DNA of 64,000 bases, taken from contig NZ_CP064689.1 in assembly GCF_023100945.1 (NCBI RefSeq), positions 3,578,001 to 3,642,000 on the forward strand, given 5' to 3'. The DNA is from Bradyrhizobium sp. 200. GTDB lineage: Bacteria > Pseudomonadota > Alphaproteobacteria > Rhizobiales > Xanthobacteraceae. Position numbers and translations under genes: made by a program. Numbering within the stretch: position 1 is the stretch's first letter; every line of letters begins with the position of its first letter. The notes beneath the pieces are model-generated. The model saw only the letters and a program-made list of their open reading frames with translations, was not told the DNA's origin and made no database searches. This document shows, piece after piece, positions 25,005 through 34,224 of the stretch.

Positions 25005-26222
25005 TCACGCCCTCGTTTCAAACTGCTCATCCAGCCAGTCCAGGACGCGGCTGTTGAGCAAGGAGCGGTTGCCCATCTCGCAATGCTGTCCGGCGCCCTC
25101 CGCGGCAGTGAAGCGGATCAGTGTCTTCGGGCAGGTGAGCTTGTCGTAAAATGCGCCGGCTCCAGCGCCGAGGATGTCATTCTCGGCCTGAGTGATCAAC
25201 GTTGGGCACGAGATCAGTTCGGCACGATTCGTCATGGTGAAAAGTTCGGCCGATGCGAAATAAGCGCGCATATCATGGACGCCGTGAGTCCAGAAGCCGC
25301 GCTGTACGACCTTCCATCTCAGCAAAGGATTGGTTCGGATGGCGGCATCGATCTTCTCCATGATCGACTGATCGAGCGTGCCGAGGTTCATTACCGCCTC
25401 TGCCGGTACCCCGAACATGTTCATCGCTACATTGCGAAAACCGTCCGCGATACTCCATAGACCGGGATCGGCGATCAATGCCGCGATGCGTGGCTCTCCC
25501 GAAGCGCCACGGGGCGCAAGGTAGCCGCCGAGACTCCAGCCGGAAAGCGCGACGCGCTGCAGATCGACGAGCGGCAGAGTTTCGGCGAAGTCCGCCACCG
25601 CCTTGATGACGACTTCCCAGTCGTACCGCAGGGGAATACCGCGCTCATACAACATGGCGCCTTGCCCAGGGCCGTCAAAGAGAAGGCAATGATAGCCGCG
25701 TCTCAAAGCAGCTACGGCGCAAGCAAAGTAGGTATCGGTGATGGTGCCGTCGTAGCCATTGTTAAAGATAATGAGTGGGCGTGTCTCATCCTCGAAGCCT
25801 TGGGCCTTGATGAAATAGCCGGGCAACGGAGTGTCGCCGAAGGGGATCGTGACAGGAACCGTGGGATATGGGCCAAGCGACAGTCCCTTGTCGAAGGCGG
25901 CCACTTGCTGGCGAAAAGCTGCGAGGAGGCGCGGATCAACTGGCGCACCATACAATGGGCGGAAGGACGAACCGTAGAAAGCGCTGGCACGCAAATAAAG
26001 GTCTCGCGCGCTGGCAACATGCCCCTTGGCAAGCGAGGCGTCGGCCGCTGCTTTCAATCGTCCGCCAGCCGTGACCCAGGCATCATGGAATACGCTGTCG
26101 TCGCCATCACGGATGACTTCCGCTACCGCCTGGATCTCGCCAAAATCGGCTCCGCCAAAAGGAATGTAGCCAAGAGCCCAGACAAAATCGTTATGCAATT
26201 CATTGCGGAACAGAGCGACCAT
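25005..26222 (-). CDS. alpha/beta hydrolase (FrsA/acyl-peptidase-like esterase)
   Basis: 405 residues. A helical N-terminal cap (about 1-115) precedes the hydrolase fold with FNNGYDGTITD (oxyanion region) and nucleophile elbow SGWSLGG (S230). The Asp is in the TLITQAENDILG segment and the His in GAGQHCEMG. Similar cap-domain enzymes include 2,6-dihydroxypseudooxynicotine hydrolase and related C-C or ester hydrolases. I prefer ATG 26222 (GGGGAAA upstream) to the TTG at 26246. It converges on the sulfatase. Confidence 0.82.
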   Translation of the reverse strand: MVALFRNELHNDFVWALGYIPFGGADFGEIQAVAEVIRDGDDSVFHDAWVTAGGRLKAAADASLAKGHVASARDLYLRASAFYGSSFRPLYGAPVDPRLLAAFRQQVAAFDKGLSLGPYPTVPVTIPFGDTPLPGYFIKAQGFEDETRPLIIFNNGYDGTITDTYFACAVAALRRGYHCLLFDGPGQGAMLYERGIPLRYDWEVVIKAVADFAETLPLVDLQRVALSGWSLGGYLAPRGASGEPRIAALIADPGLWSIADGFRNVAMNMFGVPAEAVMNLGTLDQSIMEKIDAAIRTNPLLRWKVVQRGFWTHGVHDMRAYFASAELFTMTNRAELISCPTLITQAENDILGAGAGAFYDKLTCPKTLIRFTAAEGAGQHCEMGNRSLLNSRVLDWLDEQFETRA

Positions 26223-26377
26223 TGGTTTCCCCAAAACGCGGTTCAAAGACGCATCATAGGAGACGCTGGTTCGCCGCTCAACCGGTGCCGTCGCATCCCG
26301 TTTCGGAGTTGACCTATTCTACAGTCTAGGCATCCCGAAGTACCTGCTCTGCGATAAGCAGCTCGCGCAATCGGATG

Positions 26378-29300
26378 TCACTCGGCGGCTTGCTTGACGG
26401 AGCGTTCCGCATCCGGATGCGCCTCCTGATCGGCATCGCCCGATCTTCCCCATCGTGCAAACGCATTCGAGAGCCGGTCGAGATAGAGATAGACCACCGG
26501 CGTCGTGAACAGCGTCAGCGCCTGGCTGACGAGCAGGCCGCCGACCATCGCATAGCCGAGCGGCTGGCGGATTTCCGATCCGGTCCCGGTGCCCAGCATC
26601 AGCGGCACGCCGCCGAGCAGCGCCGCCATCGTCGTCATCATGATCGGGCGGAAGCGCAGCAGCGCCGCCTTGCGGATCGCGGCTTCGGGTTCGAGCCGTT
26701 CGTCCCGCTCGGCGGTGATGGCGAAGTCGACCATCATGATGCCGTTCTTCTTCACGATGCCGATCAGAAGCACGATGCCGATCAATGCGATCAGGCTGAA
26801 ATCGAACCCGAACAGCATCAGGATCGCGAGCGCGCCGACGCCGGCCGACGGCAGCGTGGACAGGATCGTGATCGGGTGGATGTAGCTTTCGTAGAGGATG
26901 CCGAGGATCAGATACACCACGACGAGGGCTGCCAGGATCAACAGCGGCACGGTGCCGAGCGACTGCTGAAACGCCTGCGCAGTGCCCTGGAAGCTCGAAT
27001 TGAGCGTCGCCGGCGCACCGAGTTCAACCATCGCCTTCTGCACCGCGTCGGTCGCCTGTCCCAGCGCCACGCCCTGCGCGAGGTTGAAGCTGATCGTGAT
27101 CGCCGGGAACTGGCCCTGATGGCTGATCGACAGCGGCCGCACCGGCACGCTGGTCCAGGTGGCAAAGGTCGACAGCGGCACCTGGTCGCCGGTCGTAGGC
27201 GATTTCACGTAGATCTTGTTCAGCGTGTCGAGGCTGCCCTGCAGCTCCGGCAGCACTTCGAGCACCACCTTGTAGGTGTTGAGCTGCGTGAAATACTGCG
27301 TCACCTGGCGCTGGCCGAACGCGTCATAGAGCGTGTCGTCGATCAGTTGCGGCTGGATGCCATAGCGCGAGGCGGTATCGCGGTTGATCTTGAGCTCCAG
27401 CGTGGTGCCGTTGGTCTGCTGGTCGGTGGCGACATCGCGCAGCTCGGGCAGCGTCTGCATCTTCGTCAGGATCTTCGGCGCCCATTCGTTCAGTTCGGTG
27501 AGGTCGGCATCCTGCAGTGTGAACTCGAACTGGGTTCGCGTCGGCCGCCCGCCGAGCCGCACGTCCTGCGCCGCCTGCATATAGAGGCGGGCGCCCTCGA
27601 CCTTCTCGAGCTGCGGACGAAGCCGGGCGATGATCTGTTGCGCGGTCGCCTTGCGCTCGTCGCGCGGCTTCAGGGTGATGAAGAGACTACCGTTGTTGCC
27701 GGCGCGGCCGCTGCCGCCGATCGCCATCGCGACCGAGGCCACATCAGGGTCGGCCTGCACGATCTTGCCAAGCTCCTCCTGATGCCGCTTCATGTCGGCA
27801 AACGAGATGTCCTGGCTGGCTTCCGAGGTGGCCGTGATCAGGCCGTTATCCTGCTGCGGAAAGAAGCCCTTCGGGATAATGACAAAGAGGTGGACCGATA
27901 GTCCCAGCGTGGCGAAGAAGATCATCAAGGTGGTGAACTTCCAGCGCAGCGCGAGGTCGAGACCCCGTTCGTAGAAGCGCAGCATCGCATCGAAACCGCG
28001 TTCGCTCCATTGGTAGAACCGGCCATGCCTGGTCTCGCCATGCGCGCGCAGGAAGCGCGAGGCCATCATCGGCGTCAATGTCAGCGATACGATCATCGAG
28101 ACGAAGATGGTCATCGCGAGCGTGACGGCGAATTCGCGAAACAGCCGCCCGATGATGCCGCCCATCAGCAACAGCGGGATCAGCACCGCGACCAGCGAGA
28201 TACTGATCGACACGATGGTAAAGCCGATTTCGCTGGCGCCCTTGAAGGCGGCGGCCATCGGCTTCTCGCCTTCCTCGATATAGCGCGTGATGTTTTCCAG
28301 CATCACGATGGCGTCGTCGACCACGAAGCCGACGGCGATGGTGAGCGCCATCAGCGACAGATTGTCGAGCGTGTAGCCGAAGACCCACATCAGCGAGCAC
28401 GCCCCGAGCAGCGCCAGCGGCACGGTCACCGTCGGGATCACGGTCGCCCAGAAGCTGCGCAGGAAGATGAAGATCACCATGACGACCAGCGCGATGGTCA
28501 GGAGCAGGGTGAATTGCACGTCCTCCACCGCGGCGCGGATGGTCTGGGTGCGGTCGCTGATCACCTCGATCTTGATCGCCGGTGGTATGGCGGTGACCAG
28601 CCGCGGCAGGGTCTCCTTGATCTTGTCGACGGTCTCGATGACGTTGGCGCCCGGCTGCTTGAACACGACCAGGAACACGCCGCGCTTGCCGTTGGCCCAG
28701 GCCGCCTGCTTGGCGTCTTCCGGGCCGGTGACCGCCTGGCCGATATCGCGGATCCGCAACGGGCCGCCGTTGCGGTAGGCAATGATGACGTCGTTCCAGT
28801 CCTTGGAATTAGGCAACTGGTCGTTGGCGTAAATGGTGTAGGCGCGGCGCTCGCCGTCGATATTGCCCTTCGGGCTGTCGACCGTCGTGATCGCGATCTG
28901 GCTGCGCACGTCTTCGAGCGACAAGCCCTTGGCGACGAGTTTCGCCGGGTCGATCTGGATGCGGATGGCCGGCTTCTGCTGCCCGCCGATGATGACTTGG
29001 GCGACGCCGGAGATCTGGCTGATCTGCTGCGCAAGCTGCGCGTCGACGGCATCGCTCACGGTGGTCAGCGGCAGCGTGTCCGAGGTCGCCGACAGCAGGA
29101 GGATCGGCGAGTCCGCCGGGTTGACCTTGCGATAGGTTGGCGGCGAGGGGAGGTTTTTCGGCAATTGCCCGCTGGCGGCATTGATCGCGGACTGCACGTC
29201 GTTGGCGGCGGCGTCGATCGAGCGGTTCAGATCGAACTGGATCGTGATCGCGGCCGTGCCGAGGTAGCTGGTCGAGGTCATCTGCGCGACGCCGGGAATC

Positions 29301-29524
29301 TGCGCGAACTGACGCTCCAGCGGCTGCGCCACCGACGAGGCCATGGTTTCCGGGCTGCCGCCGGGCAGCGAGGCGGAGATCTGGATGGTCGGAAAATCGA
29401 CTTGCGGCAGGGGCGCGACCGGCAGCAGCGGATAGGCGACGAGGCCGACGAACAGGATCCCGGCCATCATCAGCGACGTGCCGATCGGATAGCGGATGAA
29501 GGGCGCGGAGATTCCCTGGCTCAT
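26378..29524 (-). CDS. RND efflux transporter permease (MdtB/MdtC type)
   Basis: 1048 residues, full length for an HAE-1 RND pump subunit. An N-terminal transmembrane helix, two large periplasmic loops and the two bundles of transmembrane segments are all visible. The TM4 segment contains GFVVDDAIVMLENI with the proton-relay Asp pair. It expels drugs or other amphiphiles driven by protons. It overlaps the adaptor gene by ATGA (29521-29524). No outer-membrane channel gene is adjacent, so it probably uses a TolC-like protein encoded elsewhere. Confidence 0.95.
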   Translation of the reverse strand: MSQGISAPFIRYPIGTSLMMAGILFVGLVAYPLLPVAPLPQVDFPTIQISASLPGGSPETMASSVAQPLERQFAQIPGVAQMTSTSYLGTAAITIQFDLNRSIDAAANDVQSAINAASGQLPKNLPSPPTYRKVNPADSPILLLSATSDTLPLTTVSDAVDAQLAQQISQISGVAQVIIGGQQKPAIRIQIDPAKLVAKGLSLEDVRSQIAITTVDSPKGNIDGERRAYTIYANDQLPNSKDWNDVIIAYRNGGPLRIRDIGQAVTGPEDAKQAAWANGKRGVFLVVFKQPGANVIETVDKIKETLPRLVTAIPPAIKIEVISDRTQTIRAAVEDVQFTLLLTIALVVMVIFIFLRSFWATVIPTVTVPLALLGACSLMWVFGYTLDNLSLMALTIAVGFVVDDAIVMLENITRYIEEGEKPMAAAFKGASEIGFTIVSISISLVAVLIPLLLMGGIIGRLFREFAVTLAMTIFVSMIVSLTLTPMMASRFLRAHGETRHGRFYQWSERGFDAMLRFYERGLDLALRWKFTTLMIFFATLGLSVHLFVIIPKGFFPQQDNGLITATSEASQDISFADMKRHQEELGKIVQADPDVASVAMAIGGSGRAGNNGSLFITLKPRDERKATAQQIIARLRPQLEKVEGARLYMQAAQDVRLGGRPTRTQFEFTLQDADLTELNEWAPKILTKMQTLPELRDVATDQQTNGTTLELKINRDTASRYGIQPQLIDDTLYDAFGQRQVTQYFTQLNTYKVVLEVLPELQGSLDTLNKIYVKSPTTGDQVPLSTFATWTSVPVRPLSISHQGQFPAITISFNLAQGVALGQATDAVQKAMVELGAPATLNSSFQGTAQAFQQSLGTVPLLILAALVVVYLILGILYESYIHPITILSTLPSAGVGALAILMLFGFDFSLIALIGIVLLIGIVKKNGIMMVDFAITAERDERLEPEAAIRKAALLRFRPIMMTTMAALLGGVPLMLGTGTGSEIRQPLGYAMVGGLLVSQALTLFTTPVVYLYLDRLSNAFARWGRSGDADQEAHPDAERSVKQAAE

Positions 29525-30693
29525 TGGCTGATAACCTTGGCCTGAGCCTGATCCGAGCTGGCGACCGCCGTCGTCACCAGCGTGCCCGGCTGAACCTTGA
29601 ACTGGCCCGCGGTGATCACCTGCTCGCCGGGCGTCAGCCCCTCATCGACCACGGAGCGGCCGTCGATCGAGCGCGTCACCTTGACCTTGCGGAGTTCAGC
29701 CTTGTTCTCCTTGTTGACCATGTAGGCGTAGAGGCCATTGGGGCCATGCTGAACCGCGTCGTCGGGAACAACGGTGGCGTCCTTCAGCGTCGCAATCAGC
29801 AGCCGGGTCGAAACCGACTGGCCCGGCCATAGCGCATGATCCTTGTTGTCGAACACGGCCTTGAGCCTGACGGTGCCGCTCGACGTATCGACCTGGTTGT
29901 TGATCAGGGAAAGCGTGCCGGTCGAAAGCACCCGTTTGCCGTCGGTGGAGAGCGCGATCGTCTTGGGAGAACCGGCGGCGAGTGCGGCCTTGATCTCCGG
30001 CAACTGGTCTTCCGGCGCGGTGAAGATCACCGCAATCGGCTCGATCTGGGCGATGGTCACGATGCCGGTCTGCGTCGCGGCATTGACGATATTGCCGACA
30101 TCGACCTGCCGGAGCCCGACGATACCGGAGATGGGCGCCTTGACGGTGGCGTAATCGAGCTGGGTCTGCGCGTTCTCGATTGCCGCCGTGTCGGCCTGAA
30201 TCTGCGCCGTCAACTGGGCGACGGTGGAGCGTTGCGTATCGGTCTGTTGCCGGGTTGCGAATTCCCCAAGCCTGGTAAAGCGCTGCAGGTCGAGGTTGGC
30301 GTTGGCGAGATTGGCTTGGTCCTGAGCCTTCTTGGCCTTGGCCTGATCGAGGGCTGCCTGGAACGGCCGCGGATCGATCTCGACCAGCGTATCGCCCTCC
30401 TTGACGAGTTGGCCTTCCTGGAAGGCGATCCTGTTGATCTGGCCGTCGACGCGGGTGCGGACCACGACGGTGTTGAAGCCTTGCACGGTGCCGAGACCGG
30501 TCAGGTAGACCGGAAAATCGGCCTTTTCGACCGGGCTAATTCGCACGGGGACGGCGGCACGCGCAGGCGCGCCTTTCCCGGCTTCAGCTCGCGCCTGATG
30601 ACTCTCGCCTTGGAAGCGCTGCCAGCCGAAGTAACCCAGCGCAGCGATCGCTACGATCGGCAAAGCCCAGCGGATGATGCGTGATCTGGACAT
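29521..30693 (-). CDS. RND efflux periplasmic adaptor (HlyD/MdtA type)
   Basis: 390 residues. An N-terminal membrane anchor (about 8-25) is followed by barrel-sandwich halves (GTVQGFNTVVVRTRVDGQIN and VKAPISGIVGLRQVDVGN), a coiled-coil hairpin between them and beta-barrel/membrane-proximal domains. It links the RND permease to an outer-membrane channel. It is first in the two-gene operon with overlapping stop/start. Confidence 0.93.
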   Translation of the reverse strand: MSRSRIIRWALPIVAIAALGYFGWQRFQGESHQARAEAGKGAPARAAVPVRISPVEKADFPVYLTGLGTVQGFNTVVVRTRVDGQINRIAFQEGQLVKEGDTLVEIDPRPFQAALDQAKAKKAQDQANLANANLDLQRFTRLGEFATRQQTDTQRSTVAQLTAQIQADTAAIENAQTQLDYATVKAPISGIVGLRQVDVGNIVNAATQTGIVTIAQIEPIAVIFTAPEDQLPEIKAALAAGSPKTIALSTDGKRVLSTGTLSLINNQVDTSSGTVRLKAVFDNKDHALWPGQSVSTRLLIATLKDATVVPDDAVQHGPNGLYAYMVNKENKAELRKVKVTRSIDGRSVVDEGLTPGEQVITAGQFKVQPGTLVTTAVASSDQAQAKVISQ

Positions 30694-30780
30694 GACGGCT
30701 CACGGCTTGAAGGAAGTACCCAGCACCGCCGGTATAAAGTCCGCCCGCTTGCCCTGTACAAACACTAAGGCTTGAGAATC

Positions 30781-31056
30781 CTAAACAATTGGAAAGGTCT
30801 GAAGCAGCAGCCGAGCGGCGCTCCGCCGCAGCGACAAATGGGGCTGATTGCGCGCGTCGACAACGATTCGTCCGATCCCTTGCGATTCCTCAATGGCTTT
30901 CACGATGAGATCAAAGCCGTAGTAAGGGGAGTGAGCATCGCCGGAAATGAACAACGCCGATCGCGTCCGGCAGGCCTCGCAATCGACGGCCGATGCATTG
31001 TTTTTCGTCGATGAAGGCGCCGAGCATCCAGTGATAGTCATGAAGCGATGATGCAA
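30781..31056 (-). CDS. small hypothetical protein
   Basis: 91 residues (or 86 from MTITGC). The sequence is ordinary, with a VDCEACRT CxxC near residue 30, an ISGDAHSPYYGFDLIVKAI segment and LSLRRSAARLLLQTF near the end. I do not recognise a family. No good ribosome site is visible for either Met, and the plus-strand frame across it is weaker. It stands alone between the efflux operon and the iron-related locus. Confidence 0.45.
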   Translation of the reverse strand: MHHRFMTITGCSAPSSTKNNASAVDCEACRTRSALFISGDAHSPYYGFDLIVKAIEESQGIGRIVVDARNQPHLSLRRSAARLLLQTFPIV

Positions 31057-31110
31057 CTAGTACCCGATTTTGCGGCGTTTCCCTGCATCTCTTTAAAGAC
31101 GCCTCGAAAG

Positions 31111-31134
31111 CAGTTTTAGAACCATTTCAAACTG
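31111..31134 (+). promoter_or_regulatory. possible Irr/iron-control element
   Basis: A dyad with outer arms CAGTTT/AAACTG encloses TTTAGAACCATTTCAAA. This matches the Bradyrhizobium Irr-binding ICE pattern (TTTAGAA, three bases, TTCTAAA, from memory) in the left arm and most of the right. It precedes the decayed dioxygenase and exbB-exbD-tonB. Confidence 0.45.
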
Positions 31135-31299
31135 CAGATTAGAATCGCTGTGATCTGAACGGATTCAACCGGAGTATCGGCCCAATCGCGTTGACCCCAA
31201 AATTTTCGCTCGGTACCTAGCGCAAGTACGGCATAGCGATTTGCCGAAAGAAATTGATCAGGGGCACCTAATGAATCTTGCAAAGGCACCGAGGTCGCT

Positions 31300-31888
31300 T
31301 CACCTTGAAGCAGCGGTAAGCGCGCTCGGTCAGAAGGTTTCCGCTGTTGCGAGGTTGCGTGCGGGCTTGGCAATGGCGTGCTTTCGGCGCTGACCGCCAG
31401 CCCGAGATTCATCTCGCGGCGATCCCGCTGCAGATCTTTCCGCCGCTTTTTGATCGCTACGCGGCCTCCGGCGGGCACCATTTCGGCCTCCATGTCGACA
31501 ATGCGGTGAGAGGAGATCGCCTCTTGGGATTGCGGATCCGGACCGGCCCATCGGTGAGGCTGTTCCTGTCGGAACCGGACGAGCATGACGGCGGCGAACT
31601 GGTGGTGGAGGACCTCTATGGCTCACATGAAATCAAGCCCGCGGCCGGGGACCTCGTGCTTTGTCCTGCGTCTAGTTCGCATCTGGTCAGGCCGGTCACA
31701 CGAGGTATGCGTGTGACATCTTTTTTCTGGCTGCAGAGCATGGTACGGGATGCCTACGCCCGCAGCCTGATGTTCGATCTCGATACTCGATCCGGGCCCT
31801 GGTGGAGCGGCTGGGGCGAGACGACCCTGAAACGGTCAAATTGACCGGCATCTATCACAACCTGATCCGCTACTGGGCCGAAGTATGA
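31300..31888 (+). pseudogene. Fe(II)/2OG PKHD-type dioxygenase (PiuC-like), frameshifted
   Basis: The central frame reads [30 protein letters not shown] (HxD iron ligands), [15 protein letters not shown] and [20 protein letters not shown] (distal His). These are hallmarks of PiuC/YbiX proteins linked to siderophore receptors. The preceding part ([16 protein letters not shown]) is in another frame, implying a one-base loss near 31420. The C-terminal part ([20 protein letters not shown], ending RYWAEV) is in a third frame after a one-base loss near 31785. The true stop (31886) overlaps the exbB start. The first about 60 residues are poorly conserved. It is no longer functional as one chain unless these are sequencing errors. 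Confidence 0.8.
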
Positions 31889-32865
31889 AGAACATGACTC
31901 TTTCTCGCGTGAAGACTTTTGCGGCGATTTCCGCGCTGGCGATGCTGTCGCTGGCGGCGCCGTCGTCGGCCCAGCAGAGCACGGCCCCTGCGGCGCCGCC
32001 TGCGCCTGTGGCCCAGCAGGCGCCCGCCGTTTCGCAAGCCCCGGCCGCGCCTGCCCAAACAACGCAGTCGGCTCAGGTAACGCAGCCGGCCCAGCCGACC
32101 GCGCCTGCGGATACGACCGCGACACCGCCTGAGCGCGAGAAATTCCTGAAGGCCGCGGCCGCCGAACTCAAGGAATTGTCGCCGTGGACGATGTTCAAGT
32201 CGGCCGACGTGGTGGTCAAGGCGGTCATGATCGGCCTCGCCTTCGCCTCGCTGGTGACCTGGACCATCTTCATCGCCAAGATGATCGAGCTGTCCGTGGT
32301 TCAGCGCAAGGTGCGCTCGGCGCTGGCCAAGATCGGCGACGCGCGGTCGCTGTCGGAGGCGCAGTTCGCGCTGGGTGCCAAGGGCAGCGTGCTGGCGTCC
32401 TTCCTTGCGGCGGCGATGCGCGAAGCGCGGCTGTCGGCGGGCATCTCTAGCGACGCCGGCATCAAGGAACGTGCCGCTTCGAGCTTTGCCGAAATCGTGC
32501 GCGCTGAGGCACGCCGCATCCGGCTCGGCATGGGTCTTCTGGCAACCATCGGCGCGACGTCGCCCTTCGTCGGATTGTTCGGCACCGTCTGGGGCATCAT
32601 GAACAGCTTTATCGGAATTTCGAAATCGCAGACCACGAACCTCGCCGTGGTGGCGCCCGGCATCGCCGAAGCGCTGCTCGCCACCGCGATCGGTCTGGTC
32701 GCGGCGATCCCCGCCGTCATCATCTACAATCACTTCTCACGGGTTACCAAAGGCTACCTGGAACTGGTCAACCGGGCGTCGGGCGCCGCGGGACGGCTAT
32801 TGTCGCGCGATCTCGACCGCACCCATGTCAGCGGCGGGCAACGTGCCCGCGGAGCAGCGGAGTAG
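31885..32865 (+). CDS. exbB: ExbB, proton channel of the TonB energising complex
   Basis: 326 residues. A signal-peptide-like start (cleaved near SSAQ), then a Pro/Ala/Gln-rich periplasmic linker (about 30-85). The MotA/TolQ/ExbB core follows with transmembrane segments near 108-128, 215-240 and 262-290. The last two contain [20 protein letters not shown] and [20 protein letters not shown]. It forms the inner-membrane motor with ExbD to drive TonB. The start overlaps the stop of the decayed dioxygenase, so translation may suffer from the upstream frameshifts. Confidence 0.95.
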   Translation: MKNMTLSRVKTFAAISALAMLSLAAPSSAQQSTAPAAPPAPVAQQAPAVSQAPAAPAQTTQSAQVTQPAQPTAPADTTATPPEREKFLKAAAAELKELSPWTMFKSADVVVKAVMIGLAFASLVTWTIFIAKMIELSVVQRKVRSALAKIGDARSLSEAQFALGAKGSVLASFLAAAMREARLSAGISSDAGIKERAASSFAEIVRAEARRIRLGMGLLATIGATSPFVGLFGTVWGIMNSFIGISKSQTTNLAVVAPGIAEALLATAIGLVAAIPAVIIYNHFSRVTKGYLELVNRASGAAGRLLSRDLDRTHVSGGQRARGAAE

Positions 32866-32869
32866 GCGA

Positions 32870-33337
32870 ATGGGTGCCTCGCTCGCAGAACATGATGTCG
32901 ATGACGACGGCGATTTCGCGGAATCGCACGAGATCAATGTCACGCCCTTCATCGACGTCATTCTCGTCCTGCTGATCATCTTCATGGTGGCGGCGCCGTT
33001 GTCGACCGTCGACCTGCCGATCGATTTGCCGAGCTCGACCGCAACCCCGCAGAAGAAGCCGGACAAGCCCACTTATGTAAGCATCAAGCCGGATCTCTCC
33101 GTTGCGATCGGGGAAAACATGGTCAAGCGCGTCGATCTGGTGCGCTCGCTCGATGCGATGGCCGATGCCAGCAAGGAGCGTCATATCTTCCTGCGCGCCG
33201 ACCGCGCCGTGCCCTACGGCGAATTGATGGACGTTCTCGAAATCCTGCGCGCCGGCGGCTATTCCAAGATCAAGCTGGTGGCGCTAGAAGGCGTTCCCGA
33301 GTCAGTCGCGTCGCAAGCGGCGCCGGCAAAGCCTTGA
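32870..33337 (+). CDS. exbD: ExbD, TonB-complex biopolymer transport protein
   Basis: 155 residues. A short cytoplasmic N-terminus leads to a single membrane helix INVTPFIDVILVLLIIFMVA, carrying the essential Asp (D29). A periplasmic domain with FLRADRAVPYGELMDVLEIL and GGYSKIKLVA follows. It works with ExbB to transmit proton motive force to TonB. The ATG at 32870 lies 4 bases after the exbB stop. Confidence 0.95.
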   Translation: MGASLAEHDVDDDGDFAESHEINVTPFIDVILVLLIIFMVAAPLSTVDLPIDLPSSTATPQKKPDKPTYVSIKPDLSVAIGENMVKRVDLVRSLDAMADASKERHIFLRADRAVPYGELMDVLEILRAGGYSKIKLVALEGVPESVASQAAPAKP

Positions 33338-34125
33338 CCGGCCTCGACGAGCAAAAGCCCTCGCGGCGGCTCTGGATTTTTGCCGCAGTGATCGCGCTCG
33401 CGCTTCACGTCGGCGGTGCGGCGCTGGCGATTGCGCATCTGCAGACCGAAGAAGCCGATGACGCCCTCGGCGCGTCGGCAATCGAGGTCGGTCTCGAACT
33501 GGCGTCGGTGCGCCGTGAAGTGACCGATCTGCCGCCAGGACCCGACACCGATGCTTCCGCGGCGTCGCCCCAGCTTGCCGAACAGCAGGCCGAGGTCAAG
33601 GAAACCGACCTGCCGCAGGACAAGCCGACCGAGCCCGAAGAGGCCGATCGTGTGGTGACGGAGACCGAGTCGAAAAAACCCAAGGAAGACGATCCGAAGA
33701 TCGCGGCGGTGCAGACGCAGGCGTCGACCGAGTCGGTTACCTCCGAAGCCACCGCCACGCCGAGTTCGGAGGACATTCCGGAAGGGCAGCGTTCCGTCGC
33801 GCCGGTGATCGGCACCGGCGAGAGCACACGGCGCGTGCGCGCGACCTGGCAGAAGGAGCTGGTCGCGCATCTCGACAAGCACAAGCGCTATCCGAAGGAA
33901 CGGCAGCAAAAATCCGCCGAGATCCAGATTCGCTTCACGCTCGACCGCATGGGCCGCGTGCTCTCGACCGACATCGAAAAGGGTTCGGGCGATCCGGCCT
34001 TTGACGAGGCGGCGCTGGCGATGGTGCGCCGGTCCGACCCGTTGCCGGCGCCACCGCCGTTGATCGCTGACGAAGGCCTGACCTTCACCTTGCCCGTGAT
34101 CTTCCGCGTCAAGAACAAGAGCTGA
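33334..34125 (+). CDS. tonB: TonB-family energy transducer
   Basis: 263 residues. An N-terminal transmembrane anchor (about 11-33, with a His in the helix), an acidic Pro/Glu/Lys-rich periplasmic spacer (about 60-165) and a C-terminal TonB domain. That domain has YPKERQQKSAEIQIRFTLDR and GDPAFDEAALAMVRRSDPLP. It carries energy to outer-membrane iron-siderophore receptors. The start is a TTG overlapping the exbD stop; no later in-frame start would keep the membrane anchor. No receptor gene is in this window. Confidence 0.92.
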   Translation: MTGLDEQKPSRRLWIFAAVIALALHVGGAALAIAHLQTEEADDALGASAIEVGLELASVRREVTDLPPGPDTDASAASPQLAEQQAEVKETDLPQDKPTEPEEADRVVTETESKKPKEDDPKIAAVQTQASTESVTSEATATPSSEDIPEGQRSVAPVIGTGESTRRVRATWQKELVAHLDKHKRYPKERQQKSAEIQIRFTLDRMGRVLSTDIEKGSGDPAFDEAALAMVRRSDPLPAPPPLIADEGLTFTLPVIFRVKNKS

Positions 34126-34131
34126 AGTCCG

Positions 34132-34224
34132 CCATAGCGTTTTCAAGCGAAGTGGACGCCGGTTCGCGTCAAGAAAACGCGTCAAAACAAGAATCTAGAG
34201 CTTCGTCAGAAACGAAGCTCTAGA
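34132..34224. repeat. dispersed intergenic repeat ending in a strong hairpin
   Basis: The stretch TAGCGTTTTCAAGCGAAGTG onward to ACGCGTCAAAACAAGAATCT resembles a repeat I recognise as common between Bradyrhizobium genes. It ends in the hairpin at 34194-34224. It sits between convergent tonB and aldehyde dehydrogenase genes. Confidence 0.6.
34194..34224. terminator. bidirectional terminator between tonB and the aldehyde dehydrogenase
   Basis: Perfect 12-base arms TCTAGAGCTTCG (34194-34205) and CGAAGCTCTAGA (34213-34224) with a 7-base loop, between converging genes. It overlaps the stop codon of the dehydrogenase. No long T-run follows. Confidence 0.6.

Noticed and set aside
26375..29545. Two long plus-strand frames opposite the RND permease
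   Set aside because: Arg/Asp/His-rich shadow frames; the minus-strand RND motifs are decisive.
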